Positions 43,224-50,938 of a stretch of DNA of 56,088 nucleotides are shown here, piece by piece. The number at the start of each line of letters is the position of its first letter. The stretch's first letter is position 1. This stretch comes from Desulfovibrio piger ATCC 29098 (GTDB taxonomy: Bacteria; Desulfobacterota; Desulfovibrionia; Desulfovibrionales; Desulfovibrionaceae), in contig NZ_DS996351.1 in the NCBI RefSeq assembly GCF_000156375.1, positions 326,913 to 383,000 of the forward strand, given 5' to 3'. Under the pieces are notes generated by a model. It saw only the letters and a program-made list of their open reading frames with translations. It was not told the origin of the DNA and did no database searches. The translations under genes and the position numbers were made by a program.

Positions 43224-44128
43224 CCTTTTCGCTGAAAAAAAACCGGCGCAATACGCGTTCTTACAGCGGCAGTTCGACGCCTGCTCCCAGTCGCAGCACC
43301 GCTTCCCGCCCCAATACCCGCAACCGGACCAAGCCGGCGAGGGAAAAACGGCAGTTCTCCCTTTGGAGCAAGCTGCAGGGCGGGCGTGTGCAGCGTTTTT
43401 TTTGCGTCCTGCTCCTGCTGGCAGGGCTGGTCGCGGCTGTGGCAGGTCTGTGTGCCGGCTCCATCTGGCTGTACGGCAAGGCCACGACCAGTGACTTTTT
43501 CGCCACGCGGCATATCGACGTGGCCGGAAATGTCCGGTTGTCGCGGGAGATGGTCCTGCAATACGGCGGCCTGAAGGAAGGGGAGAACTCCCTGGCGGTC
43601 AGCATCGCCGAAGTGGAGCGCAAGCTGCGTGCCACGCCCTGGGTGGAAGAGGTCTCGGTCAAACGGTTGTTGCCGGACCGCTTCGTCATCAAGATCAAGG
43701 AGCGTATGCCCACCTTCTGGGTCCACAAGGACGGGGTGTTGTATTACGCCAATGAATCCGGCGAGGCCATCGCCCCGGTGGAGAGCCGCAACTTCCTCTC
43801 CCTGCCGACGCTGACCGTGGAAACGGGGGCCGAGGATGACGTAGCCTACCTGCCGCGATTCATGAAGGATCTGCATGCGGGCAGCCTGCCGGTGGAGGCA
43901 GGGGCCATTGCGTCGATCACGGTGAGCCCCGCACGGGGTATCGAGATATATTTGGAAGACCGCGAGATGCGGCTTTCCATCGCAACGGACGACTGGGCCG
44001 GGAATCTTGCCCGGATCGGCCTGACGCTGGGGGATCTGGCACGCAGGCACGAGCTGAAGAACGTGCGTGAGGTGCGCTCTGTCAACGGCAGTGTCTGGGT
44101 GACGCTCAGTCAGCCCATGCGCGGATGA
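43220..44128 (+). CDS. ftsQ: Cell division protein FtsQ/DivIB
   Basis: A 302-residue bitopic protein. A long basic cytoplasmic tail rich in Arg, Ser, Thr and Pro (residues 1-55) is followed by one membrane helix (about 60-85, FFCVLLLLAGLVAAVAGL), a POTRA domain (about 97-165, FATRHIDVAGNVRLSREMV ... WVEEVSVKRLLPDRFVI) and the beta domain. It recruits FtsL, FtsB and FtsW/FtsI to the division site. The GTG start overlaps the murB TGA (GTGA). ddl, which often sits between murB and ftsQ, is missing. Confidence 0.9.
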   Translation: MTFSLKKNRRNTRSYSGSSTPAPSRSTASRPNTRNRTKPAREKRQFSLWSKLQGGRVQRFFCVLLLLAGLVAAVAGLCAGSIWLYGKATTSDFFATRHIDVAGNVRLSREMVLQYGGLKEGENSLAVSIAEVERKLRATPWVEEVSVKRLLPDRFVIKIKERMPTFWVHKDGVLYYANESGEAIAPVESRNFLSLPTLTVETGAEDDVAYLPRFMKDLHAGSLPVEAGAIASITVSPARGIEIYLEDREMRLSIATDDWAGNLARIGLTLGDLARRHELKNVREVRSVNGSVWVTLSQPMRG

Positions 44129-44147
44129 TGTTTGGTGAGGAGTAACT

Positions 44148-45380
44148 ATGGCGGATCTCATTGTAGGCCTGGATATCGGCACTACCAAAGTGTGCGCGGT
44201 CGTAGGGGAAATGGCGGAAAACGGCCTGGTGGATGTCGTCGGGATCGGCACCCGTCCCTCTCACGGCATGCGCAAGGGCGTGGTGGTGAACATTGAGCAG
44301 ACCGTGCAGTCCATCCGGGGCGCCATCGAAGACGCCGAACTCATGGCCGGCTGTGAGATCAATTCGGTCTATGTGGGAATCGCCGGCGGGCATATCGCCG
44401 GGATCAACAGTCATGGTGTCATCGCCGTCAAAGGCGGCGAGGTGGGCCAGCGCGACGTGGAACGCGCGCTCGATGCGGCCCGCGCCGTGGCCATCCCCGC
44501 CGACCGTGAAGTCATCCACATCCTGCCGCAGGAATACATCGTGGACAACCAGCGCGGCATCGCCGATCCGCTGGGCATGGCGGGCGTGCGCTTGGAAGTC
44601 AAGGTGCACATCGTGACCGGTGCCGTGACCTCGGCCCAGAACATCGTGCGCTCCTGCCACCGCAGCCAGCTGGAAGTCTCGGACATCGCGCTGGAATCCC
44701 TGGCCTCGGCCAAGGCCGTGCTGACGGAAGAAGAGCGCGAGCTGGGCGTCGCTCTGGTGGATATCGGCGGCGGCACCACGGACATCGCCATTTTCGCCAA
44801 CGATTCCATCAAGCACACCCATGTGCTGGCGCTGGGCGGCCAGAACCTGACCAACGATATCGCCTTTGGCCTGCGCACCCCCATTGCGGCGGCCGAGCGT
44901 ATCAAACTCAAGTACGGCTGCGCCCTGACCGACATGGTGCGTCATGACGAGTTCATCGAAGTGCCCACTGTGGGCGGCCGTGATCCCAGCCGCATCTCCC
45001 GCCAGATCCTGGCGGAGATCTGCGAGCCGCGTATGGAAGAGATCCTGTGCCTGGTGAACCGGACGCTGGAAAACTCCGGTTACAAGAACTTCCTGGGTGC
45101 AGGCGTGGTGCTGACCGGCGGCACGGCCCTCATCGAGGGCTGTCAGGAACTGGGGACGCAGATCTTCAACCTGCCCACGCGCATCGGTTACCCCCGCAAT
45201 GTGGGCGGGCTCAAGGACGTGGTGAACAGCCCCAAGTTCTCCACGGCCGTGGGGCTGCTGCGTTACGGCGCGGAAAAGGAAGTTTCCGGGCAGAAAAAGT
45301 TTACTCCCACGCACAGCGACAGCGGCGTTTTCGAAGGCCTGCTGGCGCGCATGAAGAAGTGGTTTTCCGACATTTCCTAA
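44148..45380 (+). CDS. ftsA: Cell division protein FtsA
   Basis: A 410-residue actin-like ATPase that tethers FtsZ filaments to the membrane. It has IVGLDIGTTKVCAVVGEM (phosphate 1), the 1C domain with VNSVYVGIAGGHI-like sequence, VALVDIGGGTTDIAIF (phosphate 2) and GVVLTGGTALIEG (adenosine). The C-terminal amphipathic membrane-binding helix is visible as LLARMKKWFSDIS. The start follows GAGGAGTAACT. It lies 19 bases after ftsQ and 46 bases before ftsZ. Confidence 0.96.
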   Translation: MADLIVGLDIGTTKVCAVVGEMAENGLVDVVGIGTRPSHGMRKGVVVNIEQTVQSIRGAIEDAELMAGCEINSVYVGIAGGHIAGINSHGVIAVKGGEVGQRDVERALDAARAVAIPADREVIHILPQEYIVDNQRGIADPLGMAGVRLEVKVHIVTGAVTSAQNIVRSCHRSQLEVSDIALESLASAKAVLTEEERELGVALVDIGGGTTDIAIFANDSIKHTHVLALGGQNLTNDIAFGLRTPIAAAERIKLKYGCALTDMVRHDEFIEVPTVGGRDPSRISRQILAEICEPRMEEILCLVNRTLENSGYKNFLGAGVVLTGGTALIEGCQELGTQIFNLPTRIGYPRNVGGLKDVVNSPKFSTAVGLLRYGAEKEVSGQKKFTPTHSDSGVFEGLLARMKKWFSDIS

Positions 45381-45426
45381 AAAAACAAAGCGGGCAAGCT
45401 TTTAGAGTATTTGAGGAGAGGGAACT

Positions 45427-46761
45427 ATGTCACAATCCATTGTTGATGATATCGACATCACGCTGGGCAATAACGCCAAGCTTAAGGTCATCGGTGTAGG
45501 CGGTGGCGGCGGCAATGCCGTGCAGAACATGATCACTTCCGGTCTGCAGGGGGTGCAGTTCATCTGCGCCAATACCGATATGCAGGCCCTGAGCCGCAAC
45601 AATGCTCCGGTCAAGATCCAGCTGGGTGAAAAGCTCACCAAGGGCCTGGGTGCCGGTGCCAATCCCGCCGTGGGCCGCGAGGCCGCTCTGGAAAGCGTCA
45701 ACGCCATCCGGGAAGCCATCGGTGATGCCGACATGGTTTTCGTGACCGCCGGCATGGGCGGTGGTACGGGGACGGGGGCCGCGCCTGTCGTGGCCCAGAC
45801 CGCCAAGGAGATGGGCGCCCTGACCGTGGGTGTCGTCACTAAACCTTTCTCTTTTGAAGGTGCCCGTCGCCGTCGCTTTGCCGAAGAAGGTCTGGAAGAG
45901 TTCAAGCAGCATGTGGACTGCCTGATCACCATCCCTAATGACCGTCTGCTGGCCTTCGCTCCCAAGAAGACCCCGTTCTCTGCCATGCTGCAGAAAGCCA
46001 ACGACGTGCTCTTCTACGCCGTCAAAGGTATTTCCGACGTAATTCTGGCCGACGGTATGATCAACCTCGACTTCGCCGACGTGCGCACCACCATGTCCGA
46101 ATCCGGCATGGCCCTGATGGGCACCGGTGTGGCCGCCGGTGAGAACCGCGCCCGCGAGGCCGCCCAGCGCGCCATCAACAGTCCGCTGCTGGAAGACGTG
46201 TCTCTGGAAAGCGCCAAGGCCGTGCTCTACAACATCACGGCGTCCATGGACATCTCCACCGACGAGATCGCCGAGATCGGCGACATCATCGCCGATGCCA
46301 CGCCCGAAGATACCAACATCATCTTTGGTGTGGTCTATGACGAGAACATCGGCGACGAACTGCGCCTGACCGTCATCGCTACGGGCATCGATCCCAGCGC
46401 CACGGTGGTGCAGCCCGTGCCCGAGCCGGTGAAGAGCTCCAGCGTGACCAAGTTCCCCGGTTCGCAGGCCGCTCCGGCCGCCCGTCCCATGGAAGCGCCG
46501 CAGGCTCCTGCCTATGAGCAGCCCCGTCCGCGTCCCGTGCGCCAGCGTGGAGACTGGATCCCCCAGAACTCCTATCCGCAGGGGGGCTATGGTCCCTATT
46601 CCGCCCAGGATCAGTTCGAGAAACCGACCTACCTGCGCACAGGCGCCACGCTGGGCCAGCAGCCCATGCCCCGGCGCCAGCACAACCCCGGTCATGAGGA
46701 CTTCACGTATAGTGAAGAAGATTTCGAGATTCCCACGTTCATCCGCACCCAGGCCGACTAG
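45427..46761 (+). CDS. ftsZ: Cell division protein FtsZ
   Basis: A 444-residue tubulin-like GTPase that forms the Z ring. It has [28 protein letters not shown], the GTP signature [16 protein letters not shown] (near residues 107-122), NDRLL, and the T7 loop region [17 protein letters not shown] proline/glutamine-rich linker (about 335-425) leads to the conserved C-terminal peptide [14 protein letters not shown], which binds FtsA. The start follows GAGGAGAGGGAACT. It is the last gene of the dcw cluster and is followed by two terminators. Confidence 0.97.
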   Translation: MSQSIVDDIDITLGNNAKLKVIGVGGGGGNAVQNMITSGLQGVQFICANTDMQALSRNNAPVKIQLGEKLTKGLGAGANPAVGREAALESVNAIREAIGDADMVFVTAGMGGGTGTGAAPVVAQTAKEMGALTVGVVTKPFSFEGARRRRFAEEGLEEFKQHVDCLITIPNDRLLAFAPKKTPFSAMLQKANDVLFYAVKGISDVILADGMINLDFADVRTTMSESGMALMGTGVAAGENRAREAAQRAINSPLLEDVSLESAKAVLYNITASMDISTDEIAEIGDIIADATPEDTNIIFGVVYDENIGDELRLTVIATGIDPSATVVQPVPEPVKSSSVTKFPGSQAAPAARPMEAPQAPAYEQPRPRPVRQRGDWIPQNSYPQGGYGPYSAQDQFEKPTYLRTGATLGQQPMPRRQHNPGHEDFTYSEEDFEIPTFIRTQAD

Positions 46762-46837
46762 GCCGTGCGGCAGGCCTCTTCAGGCCGTGGACGCATGAAA
46801 TTTCAGGGCTCACCTCTTCGGTCCTGAAATGCCCGCC

Positions 46838-46864
46838 GGGAGGCCCATGGGGGGCCTCCCTTTG
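46838..46864 (+). terminator. First terminator after ftsZ
   Basis: GGGAGGCC and GGCCTCCC form an eight-bp stem followed by TTTGT. An inverted repeat ATTTCAGG / CCTGAAAT lies just upstream (46799-46830). It begins about 75 bases after the ftsZ stop. Confidence 0.7.
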
Positions 46865-46880
46865 TACCGTTCCGGTGCAC

Positions 46881-46915
46881 AAAAACGCCCGCAAGTTCGT
46901 CTTGCGGGCGTTTTT
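46881..46915. terminator. Second, bidirectional terminator between ftsZ and the AT-rich gene
   Basis: AAAAACGCCCGCAAG-TTCGT-CTTGCGGGCGTTTTT is a perfect 15-bp stem with A and T tracts on both sides. It can end ftsZ transcripts and, on the minus strand, those of the 671-residue gene that stops at 46994. Confidence 0.93.
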
Positions 46916-46993
46916 CGTTATGGAGTGCGATTCTGCTCTTTGTCGGAGAGGAGAAAAGGTGCTGTTTTATGTCTCAACCACCTCGCTGGTTGA

Positions 46994-49009
46994 TCAACGC
47001 CCTTGGGATTCACACCACAGCAATAATCCATGTCGCATGGCGTCAGGGTCGGGGAGCTGGATGAAATTGCGGTGAGCAACAGCGTCTTCTATGTGCGGGA
47101 GGAGGAGACTCTGAGCAAATTTTGTTCGATCTGAAGAAGCAAACATATCTTTGAGTGTATCGCCAGTCAGGCAGTCAGCCAGTTTTGCGGTAATCATTTC
47201 TACTTCATGTTGATTGAGTAGATAGTCTTCTGCGAGATGCAAAAATTCTTTTTCTATGATGTCGACCATTTCCTTGGCGTCATCTTCTACAAATTTGTCC
47301 ATGATGGCACTGGTGGCGCAGGCAGCAGCTGAACCGAGGCAGAATGAGCCTATGATTCCCCCGATTATGGCACCAGCGGCATTACCGATTACTGGAACGC
47401 ATGATCCAAGAGCTGCTCCAGCCATAGCACCTCCTGCCCAACCAGCAGTGCCACCCGCAACAGAGCTTACTGTCGTCGTTACATTTTTGAATAATTGAGC
47501 ACCAGAAATCCTTCCGCGGAAGGTATTGACAATATCGACAGATGAAAGAACTACAATAGTAGCAGCTGCAGTGATAATATTTACGCGTAGCAGTTTTGCA
47601 GCGCTATTCATTGCAGCTCCTCCATAGATATCCTTTCCACTTCGAAAGGCATTTGCGAGCAGTGACGCCCCTTTGTTCCCCATACATTTGACAAGATAGT
47701 CGCTCACTCCTACAAGTGCCCGATTTAATCCTGCTTTTGTAACCTGTCCTGCAATAATGGCAGTCATAAAAGAGGTGCCAAATACAGAAATCCCATTATG
47801 AACAGCCTTTTTCAAGGCAATGTCAAAATTATCTCCATTCCAGAGAGACGTAGCAAAGCTAATGACAGAAGTTATACCAAAAGAATATGCTGCGATAATA
47901 CTTCCATTAACGGCATCATATGTTAAGGACTCAATAGTACCAGCTTTAGCGATATTTTTTACCTGCTCATAAGTAAAATGTCCTTTTTGTACAATATTCT
48001 TAGCTTCATCTGGATTTGTTACACCAGGGACTTCACCCCGTCGAATTCTTTCACGCATAGCTGCAAGTGCTGCGTCATATTTATCTGACGGGACTTCGAC
48101 TTTCATAGGTGTCCCATCATCATTTAGATAGCGATACTTGTTGTCCTTAAAGCATTCAGATATACATTTACTACCTGTTTTGCAGTATTTTGACTGAATA
48201 TAGATGCCATCGACAAGTCTGTCGGGCCCATCTTTGATGTTACTATCGCCGACAATATGGGCATCATGCCCAGATAATTTGTCATAAAGATGATTGGCGC
48301 GTTCAGCTGCAAAGCCATGTCCCCGAGCAGCGCAGAATTTTTCTTCCCCATAAACCGTCATGCCAGAACTAACATTGCTGTATATTGTACCAGGAATAGT
48401 GGATGTTTCAAATTCTGGTGAAATAGAGTTTATAGTAGAATGATATTTATTATGGATATTTTCATTCTCATTTATTTCCTTATTAATATTAAATGTATTT
48501 TTTGATATGCTAATTGTGTGCTCTAAAAAATAGTGAACAGCCTGCATATTCCATATTTCTTGATCGCAAATAAAATATTTATTATTTACATCATATATTT
48601 CAAGTGTGTTTTCATCTTCATCAAGTATTAATGATTTAATGCTAATATATGGTATGGATAAGATTTCATATGGGATAATATGTTCTTGATATTCAGTTTC
48701 TCCTGTATTTATAATATGTATAGATTTTGTGGTAAATATTATGTCCTTTGGCGTAATTGTTGTTGGTCTATATAAAAATCCAATTATATTATTAACTTGA
48801 ATACCATCTATATATGATACATATTTAATGATCTCATCAAGGTCGGGAGGCATGTCGACAGGGGCGGCTTTTCTCCAAAGTGGTAGACAATATACGGATT
48901 GAAGATTTTTGTAGATTGTGTCTTCTAAATCAAAAGTTATTTGAGAGATAAATCCAAATTTTTCGTTTGCCTCATTAAAAATCCTATGAAGATTTTGTTC
49001 AAATGTCAT
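46994..49009 (-). CDS. AT-rich acquired gene: PH-like domain, possible PD-(D/E)xK nuclease core and glycine-zipper membrane segments
   Basis: A 671-residue protein I cannot assign to a named family. Residues 1-175 resemble a bacterial PH-like domain (DIIFTTKSIHIINTGE, then IIPYEILSI). Residues 176-205 are a polar linker. Residues 225-290 read KFCAARGHGFAAERANHLYD then GPDRLVDGIYIQSKYC: E236, D263 and Q272-x-K274 fit a PD-(D/E)xK nuclease core of the QxK type, with a nearby cysteine group C276, C282, C286. Residues 360-500 are partly hydrophobic helices. Residues 512-565 are glycine/alanine-rich (GGTAGWAGGAMAGAALGS, GAIIGGIIGS), a glycine-zipper membrane pattern. The base composition is much more AT-rich than both flanks, most of all over the first 190 codons, indicating horizontal acquisition. 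It has its own promoter and AAGGGGG ribosome-binding site. The nuclease assignment is tentative. Confidence 0.7.
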   Translation of the reverse strand: MTFEQNLHRIFNEANEKFGFISQITFDLEDTIYKNLQSVYCLPLWRKAAPVDMPPDLDEIIKYVSYIDGIQVNNIIGFLYRPTTITPKDIIFTTKSIHIINTGETEYQEHIIPYEILSIPYISIKSLILDEDENTLEIYDVNNKYFICDQEIWNMQAVHYFLEHTISISKNTFNINKEINENENIHNKYHSTINSISPEFETSTIPGTIYSNVSSGMTVYGEEKFCAARGHGFAAERANHLYDKLSGHDAHIVGDSNIKDGPDRLVDGIYIQSKYCKTGSKCISECFKDNKYRYLNDDGTPMKVEVPSDKYDAALAAMRERIRRGEVPGVTNPDEAKNIVQKGHFTYEQVKNIAKAGTIESLTYDAVNGSIIAAYSFGITSVISFATSLWNGDNFDIALKKAVHNGISVFGTSFMTAIIAGQVTKAGLNRALVGVSDYLVKCMGNKGASLLANAFRSGKDIYGGAAMNSAAKLLRVNIITAAATIVVLSSVDIVNTFRGRISGAQLFKNVTTTVSSVAGGTAGWAGGAMAGAALGSCVPVIGNAAGAIIGGIIGSFCLGSAAACATSAIMDKFVEDDAKEMVDIIEKEFLHLAEDYLLNQHEVEMITAKLADCLTGDTLKDMFASSDRTKFAQSLLLPHIEDAVAHRNFIQLPDPDAMRHGLLLWCESQGR

Positions 49010-49039
49010 ACTAAGCCCCCTTGCTATAGAGATATAAAA

Positions 49040-49069
49040 ATTATATTTAGATTATTGATTATATGTCAA
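49040..49069 (-). promoter_or_regulatory. Promoter of the AT-rich gene
   Basis: On the minus strand TTGACA and TATAAT, both perfect, are spaced by 18 bases and lie 31 bases upstream of the start. This is the strongest promoter match in the window. Confidence 0.75.
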
Positions 49070-49071
49070 CT

Positions 49072-49087
49072 ATATGTTTAAACATAT
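49072..49087. promoter_or_regulatory. Palindrome next to the promoter of the AT-rich gene
   Basis: ATATGTTTAAACATAT is a perfect 16-base palindrome, two bases upstream of the -35 box, with a second overlapping palindrome AACATATGTT (49081-49090). It may bind a dimeric regulator. No regulator gene lies beside it. Confidence 0.45.
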
Positions 49088-49173
49088 GTTTTAAGAATAT
49101 GATATTTATATCAAAAATGGCATGGAAGAATTATCGAATGTAGCAAAATATTAATTGTATCAGAGAGCCGCCG

Positions 49174-49596
49174 TCACAACAGAGCGCCGCTGTCCAGATC
49201 GGGGGAATGGGGCTTGATGTCCAGCAATGGCGTGCCATCCAGCATGTCCACATGCGAGACATGGAGGATGTTCCCGTCCCGGCGCAGCAGCGGTACCAGG
49301 CTCATGCCGATGCCGCCCGGACGGCAGGGGGCCCGGGTGGTGAAGACGCCGCGTTCCTGCGTCTGCCCATGCGGGATGACGTGCAGGCGCGGAGCCTCTG
49401 CCCGGTGGAAGGCGAAGAGCAACCAGATACGGACATAATGCTCCAGTCCTTCGAGCCCGGCCGCGAATTCGGGGAATATCTCCACCTGGCCGGTGAAGTC
49501 TGCGGCGTGGATGGGCTGCCGGGGCGTTTGGGCCGGATCGGTGTGCGGGGTGTGGATGATGCCGATGGGGCGGCAGGTGAACAGGGGCAGCGACAT
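49174..49596 (-). CDS. trmO: TrmO/TsaA-family tRNA (N6-threonylcarbamoyladenosine37) methyltransferase
   Basis: A 140-residue single-domain TsaA-like protein. It has the family strand CRPIGIIHTPHTDPAQTPRQ, VEIFPEFAAGLEGLEHYVRIWLLFAFH, TRAPCRPGGIGMSLVPLL and the closing LDIKPHSPDLDS, where IKPY-type motifs are conserved. E. coli TrmO methylates t6A37 of tRNA-Thr with SAM; E. coli TrmO has an extra C-terminal domain which is missing here, as in many short homologues. The start at 49596 follows GGAGG; the frame remains open upstream to 49716 without a good site. It runs toward the AT-rich gene, from which it is separated by the AT-rich promoter region. Confidence 0.8.
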   Translation of the reverse strand: MSLPLFTCRPIGIIHTPHTDPAQTPRQPIHAADFTGQVEIFPEFAAGLEGLEHYVRIWLLFAFHRAEAPRLHVIPHGQTQERGVFTTRAPCRPGGIGMSLVPLLRRDGNILHVSHVDMLDGTPLLDIKPHSPDLDSGALL

Positions 49597-49785
49597 GGAC
49601 ACCTCCTGTGCATGTTTTCCCGGGGAATGCCACAAGGTACGGGGCTGGCGGGCAAAGGAGCATGCGGCCCTGGTGTCTTGCATGAAAGCAGGGTCCACGA
49701 ACCGGCTGGGTGGCATGCCCCGGCAAAAGACGTATTGCCCGTTCGTGCCGGCCGCAGTGCTGGTGGAATGGGGACGACGCTTTTC

Positions 49786-50151
49786 CTATTCCTGTGGGGC
49801 GGCTGCCGCGCCATCATCTTGCGGACGCAGCTGCGGTGCGTGGATGGCCAGCCAGACACAGGGCTTGCTGGTCTCCAGTACACGGTGGCGTACATGCTTG
49901 GGCAGCAGAAGACACTGGCCGCGTTCCAGGGACACTTCACGACCATCGGCAAAGCCCAGCCGGGCGGAGCCTTCCAGCAGCAGGACCCATTCGTCCTTTT
50001 CCTGATCGTACCACTGGCCTTCCGGCGTCACATGGCCCCAGGAGACGATGCGCTCCACCAGCAGGCCGCTGTCCGAGGTGAGCAGGGGAGAGAAATGTTC
50101 CGGCGTGCCGGGAAGATGGATGTCTTTCGGCAGCGTGAGCAAAGAATCCAT
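49786..50151 (-). CDS. Cupin domain protein
   Basis: A 121-residue single cupin. The two cupin motifs are WYDQEKDEWVLLLEGSARLGF and LLLPKHVRHRVLET; His and Glu in these positions usually bind a metal. It is of the small type seen in many bacteria with unknown substrate. The start follows GGAGG, and the C-terminus is a short Ala/Gln-rich tail. It lies 189 bases before the trmO start in the same direction. Confidence 0.8.
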   Translation of the reverse strand: MDSLLTLPKDIHLPGTPEHFSPLLTSDSGLLVERIVSWGHVTPEGQWYDQEKDEWVLLLEGSARLGFADGREVSLERGQCLLLPKHVRHRVLETSKPCVWLAIHAPQLRPQDDGAAAAPQE

Positions 50152-50204
50152 GATGCCTCCACAAAATGAGCGGACTGGAACACAGGACGCGCGGCCAGCC
50201 CGGT

Positions 50205-50248
50205 AAAAGGATGGCCCGAAGAGAGCATAACGGAAGGGCCGTCCTTTT
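50205..50248 (-). terminator. Probable terminator of the LprI-like gene
   Basis: AAAAGGATGGCCC and GGGCCGTCCTTTT form a 13-pair stem with one wobble pair and an 18-base loop, about 90 bases after the LprI-like stop. T residues are part of the stem on both strands, so it could act in either direction. Confidence 0.6.
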
Positions 50249-50283
50249 ATAGCCCGCGGACGGGCGGGAGAGTTCCGCAGGGA

Positions 50284-50320
50284 CAGGAACGGGGCTCAGG
50301 GGGCCCCGCCCCTGTTTTTT
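50284..50320 (+). terminator. Plus-strand terminator-like hairpin without a plus-strand gene
   Basis: CAGG-aa-CGGGGC pairs with GCCCCG-cc-CCTG and is followed by TTTTTT on the plus strand. Both neighbouring genes are on the minus strand. It may end an antisense or small RNA, or be chance. Confidence 0.4.
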
Positions 50321-50338
50321 ACGAAAGCCAAAAGCGGC

Positions 50339-50878
50339 CTAGTCCAGCCCCATTTTTTTCATGCCGGAATTGAACAGGGATTCCATACTGTTGCCGAAAT
50401 CCGACAGCCCCTTTTCGATATCATCCATAGTATTGGCGCGGCGGGCCGGCTTGTCTGCCAGTGAGGGATCCAGAGTCTCCAGATCATGGATGCGCTTGCG
50501 TAGCTGGTCGATCTCGAACCAGGCCAGGTTTTCCATGGCGCTTTGGCTGTTGGGATAGTTTTCGGCCACAGGGCGCATGCTGGTCTTGTACGCCAGCCAG
50601 CTGTGCTGGCTTTCTTCCAGAGCCTCCAGGCAGGCTGTGCTGCGCTTTTCCGCTTCGGGCCCGGAGAATTTTTTGCAGATGCCCTGCATGGCCTGATAGC
50701 GGGCATCCAGTTTTTTCTGCCAGTAGTCACGCTCCAGATCCAGGCACTGTTTTTGATCGGAACTTTTGGTGTTTTTCTTGATGCAGGCTTCGAATCCCGG
50801 GGCATGTTCGGCCGCCATGGCGGGAACGGACAGCAGCAGGGCGGCCAGCAGGGCAGGCAAAAGGCGTTTCGTGGGCAT
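50339..50878 (-). CDS. Exported LprI/DUF1311-like protein
   Basis: A 179-residue protein with a signal peptide (MPTKRLLPALLAALLLSVPA, cleavage after AMA). The mature part has four cysteines (FEACIKKN, QKQCLDLERDYWQKKLD, GICKKF, STACLEAL) and the helical pattern of LprI-like/DUF1311 proteins, some of which inhibit lysozyme. The last 60 residues form a charged helix, PARRANTMDDIEKGLSDFGN. It should act in the periplasm. The start at 50878 follows AAGGAG; an ATG at 50905 is less likely. It lies 60 bases after the MATE gene. Confidence 0.78.
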   Translation of the reverse strand: MPTKRLLPALLAALLLSVPAMAAEHAPGFEACIKKNTKSSDQKQCLDLERDYWQKKLDARYQAMQGICKKFSGPEAEKRSTACLEALEESQHSWLAYKTSMRPVAENYPNSQSAMENLAWFEIDQLRKRIHDLETLDPSLADKPARRANTMDDIEKGLSDFGNSMESLFNSGMKKMGLD

Positions 50879-50938
50879 GGGGACTCCTTGTGTCATATGC
50901 CGCAAGCATACGGTATGCGGCTGTTCCTGTCAGCAGGT

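Noticed and set aside
46994..49150. Prophage or transposon remnant
   Set aside because: The AT-rich gene has no integrase, transposase or flanking repeat that I can find, so only a single-gene acquisition is supported.
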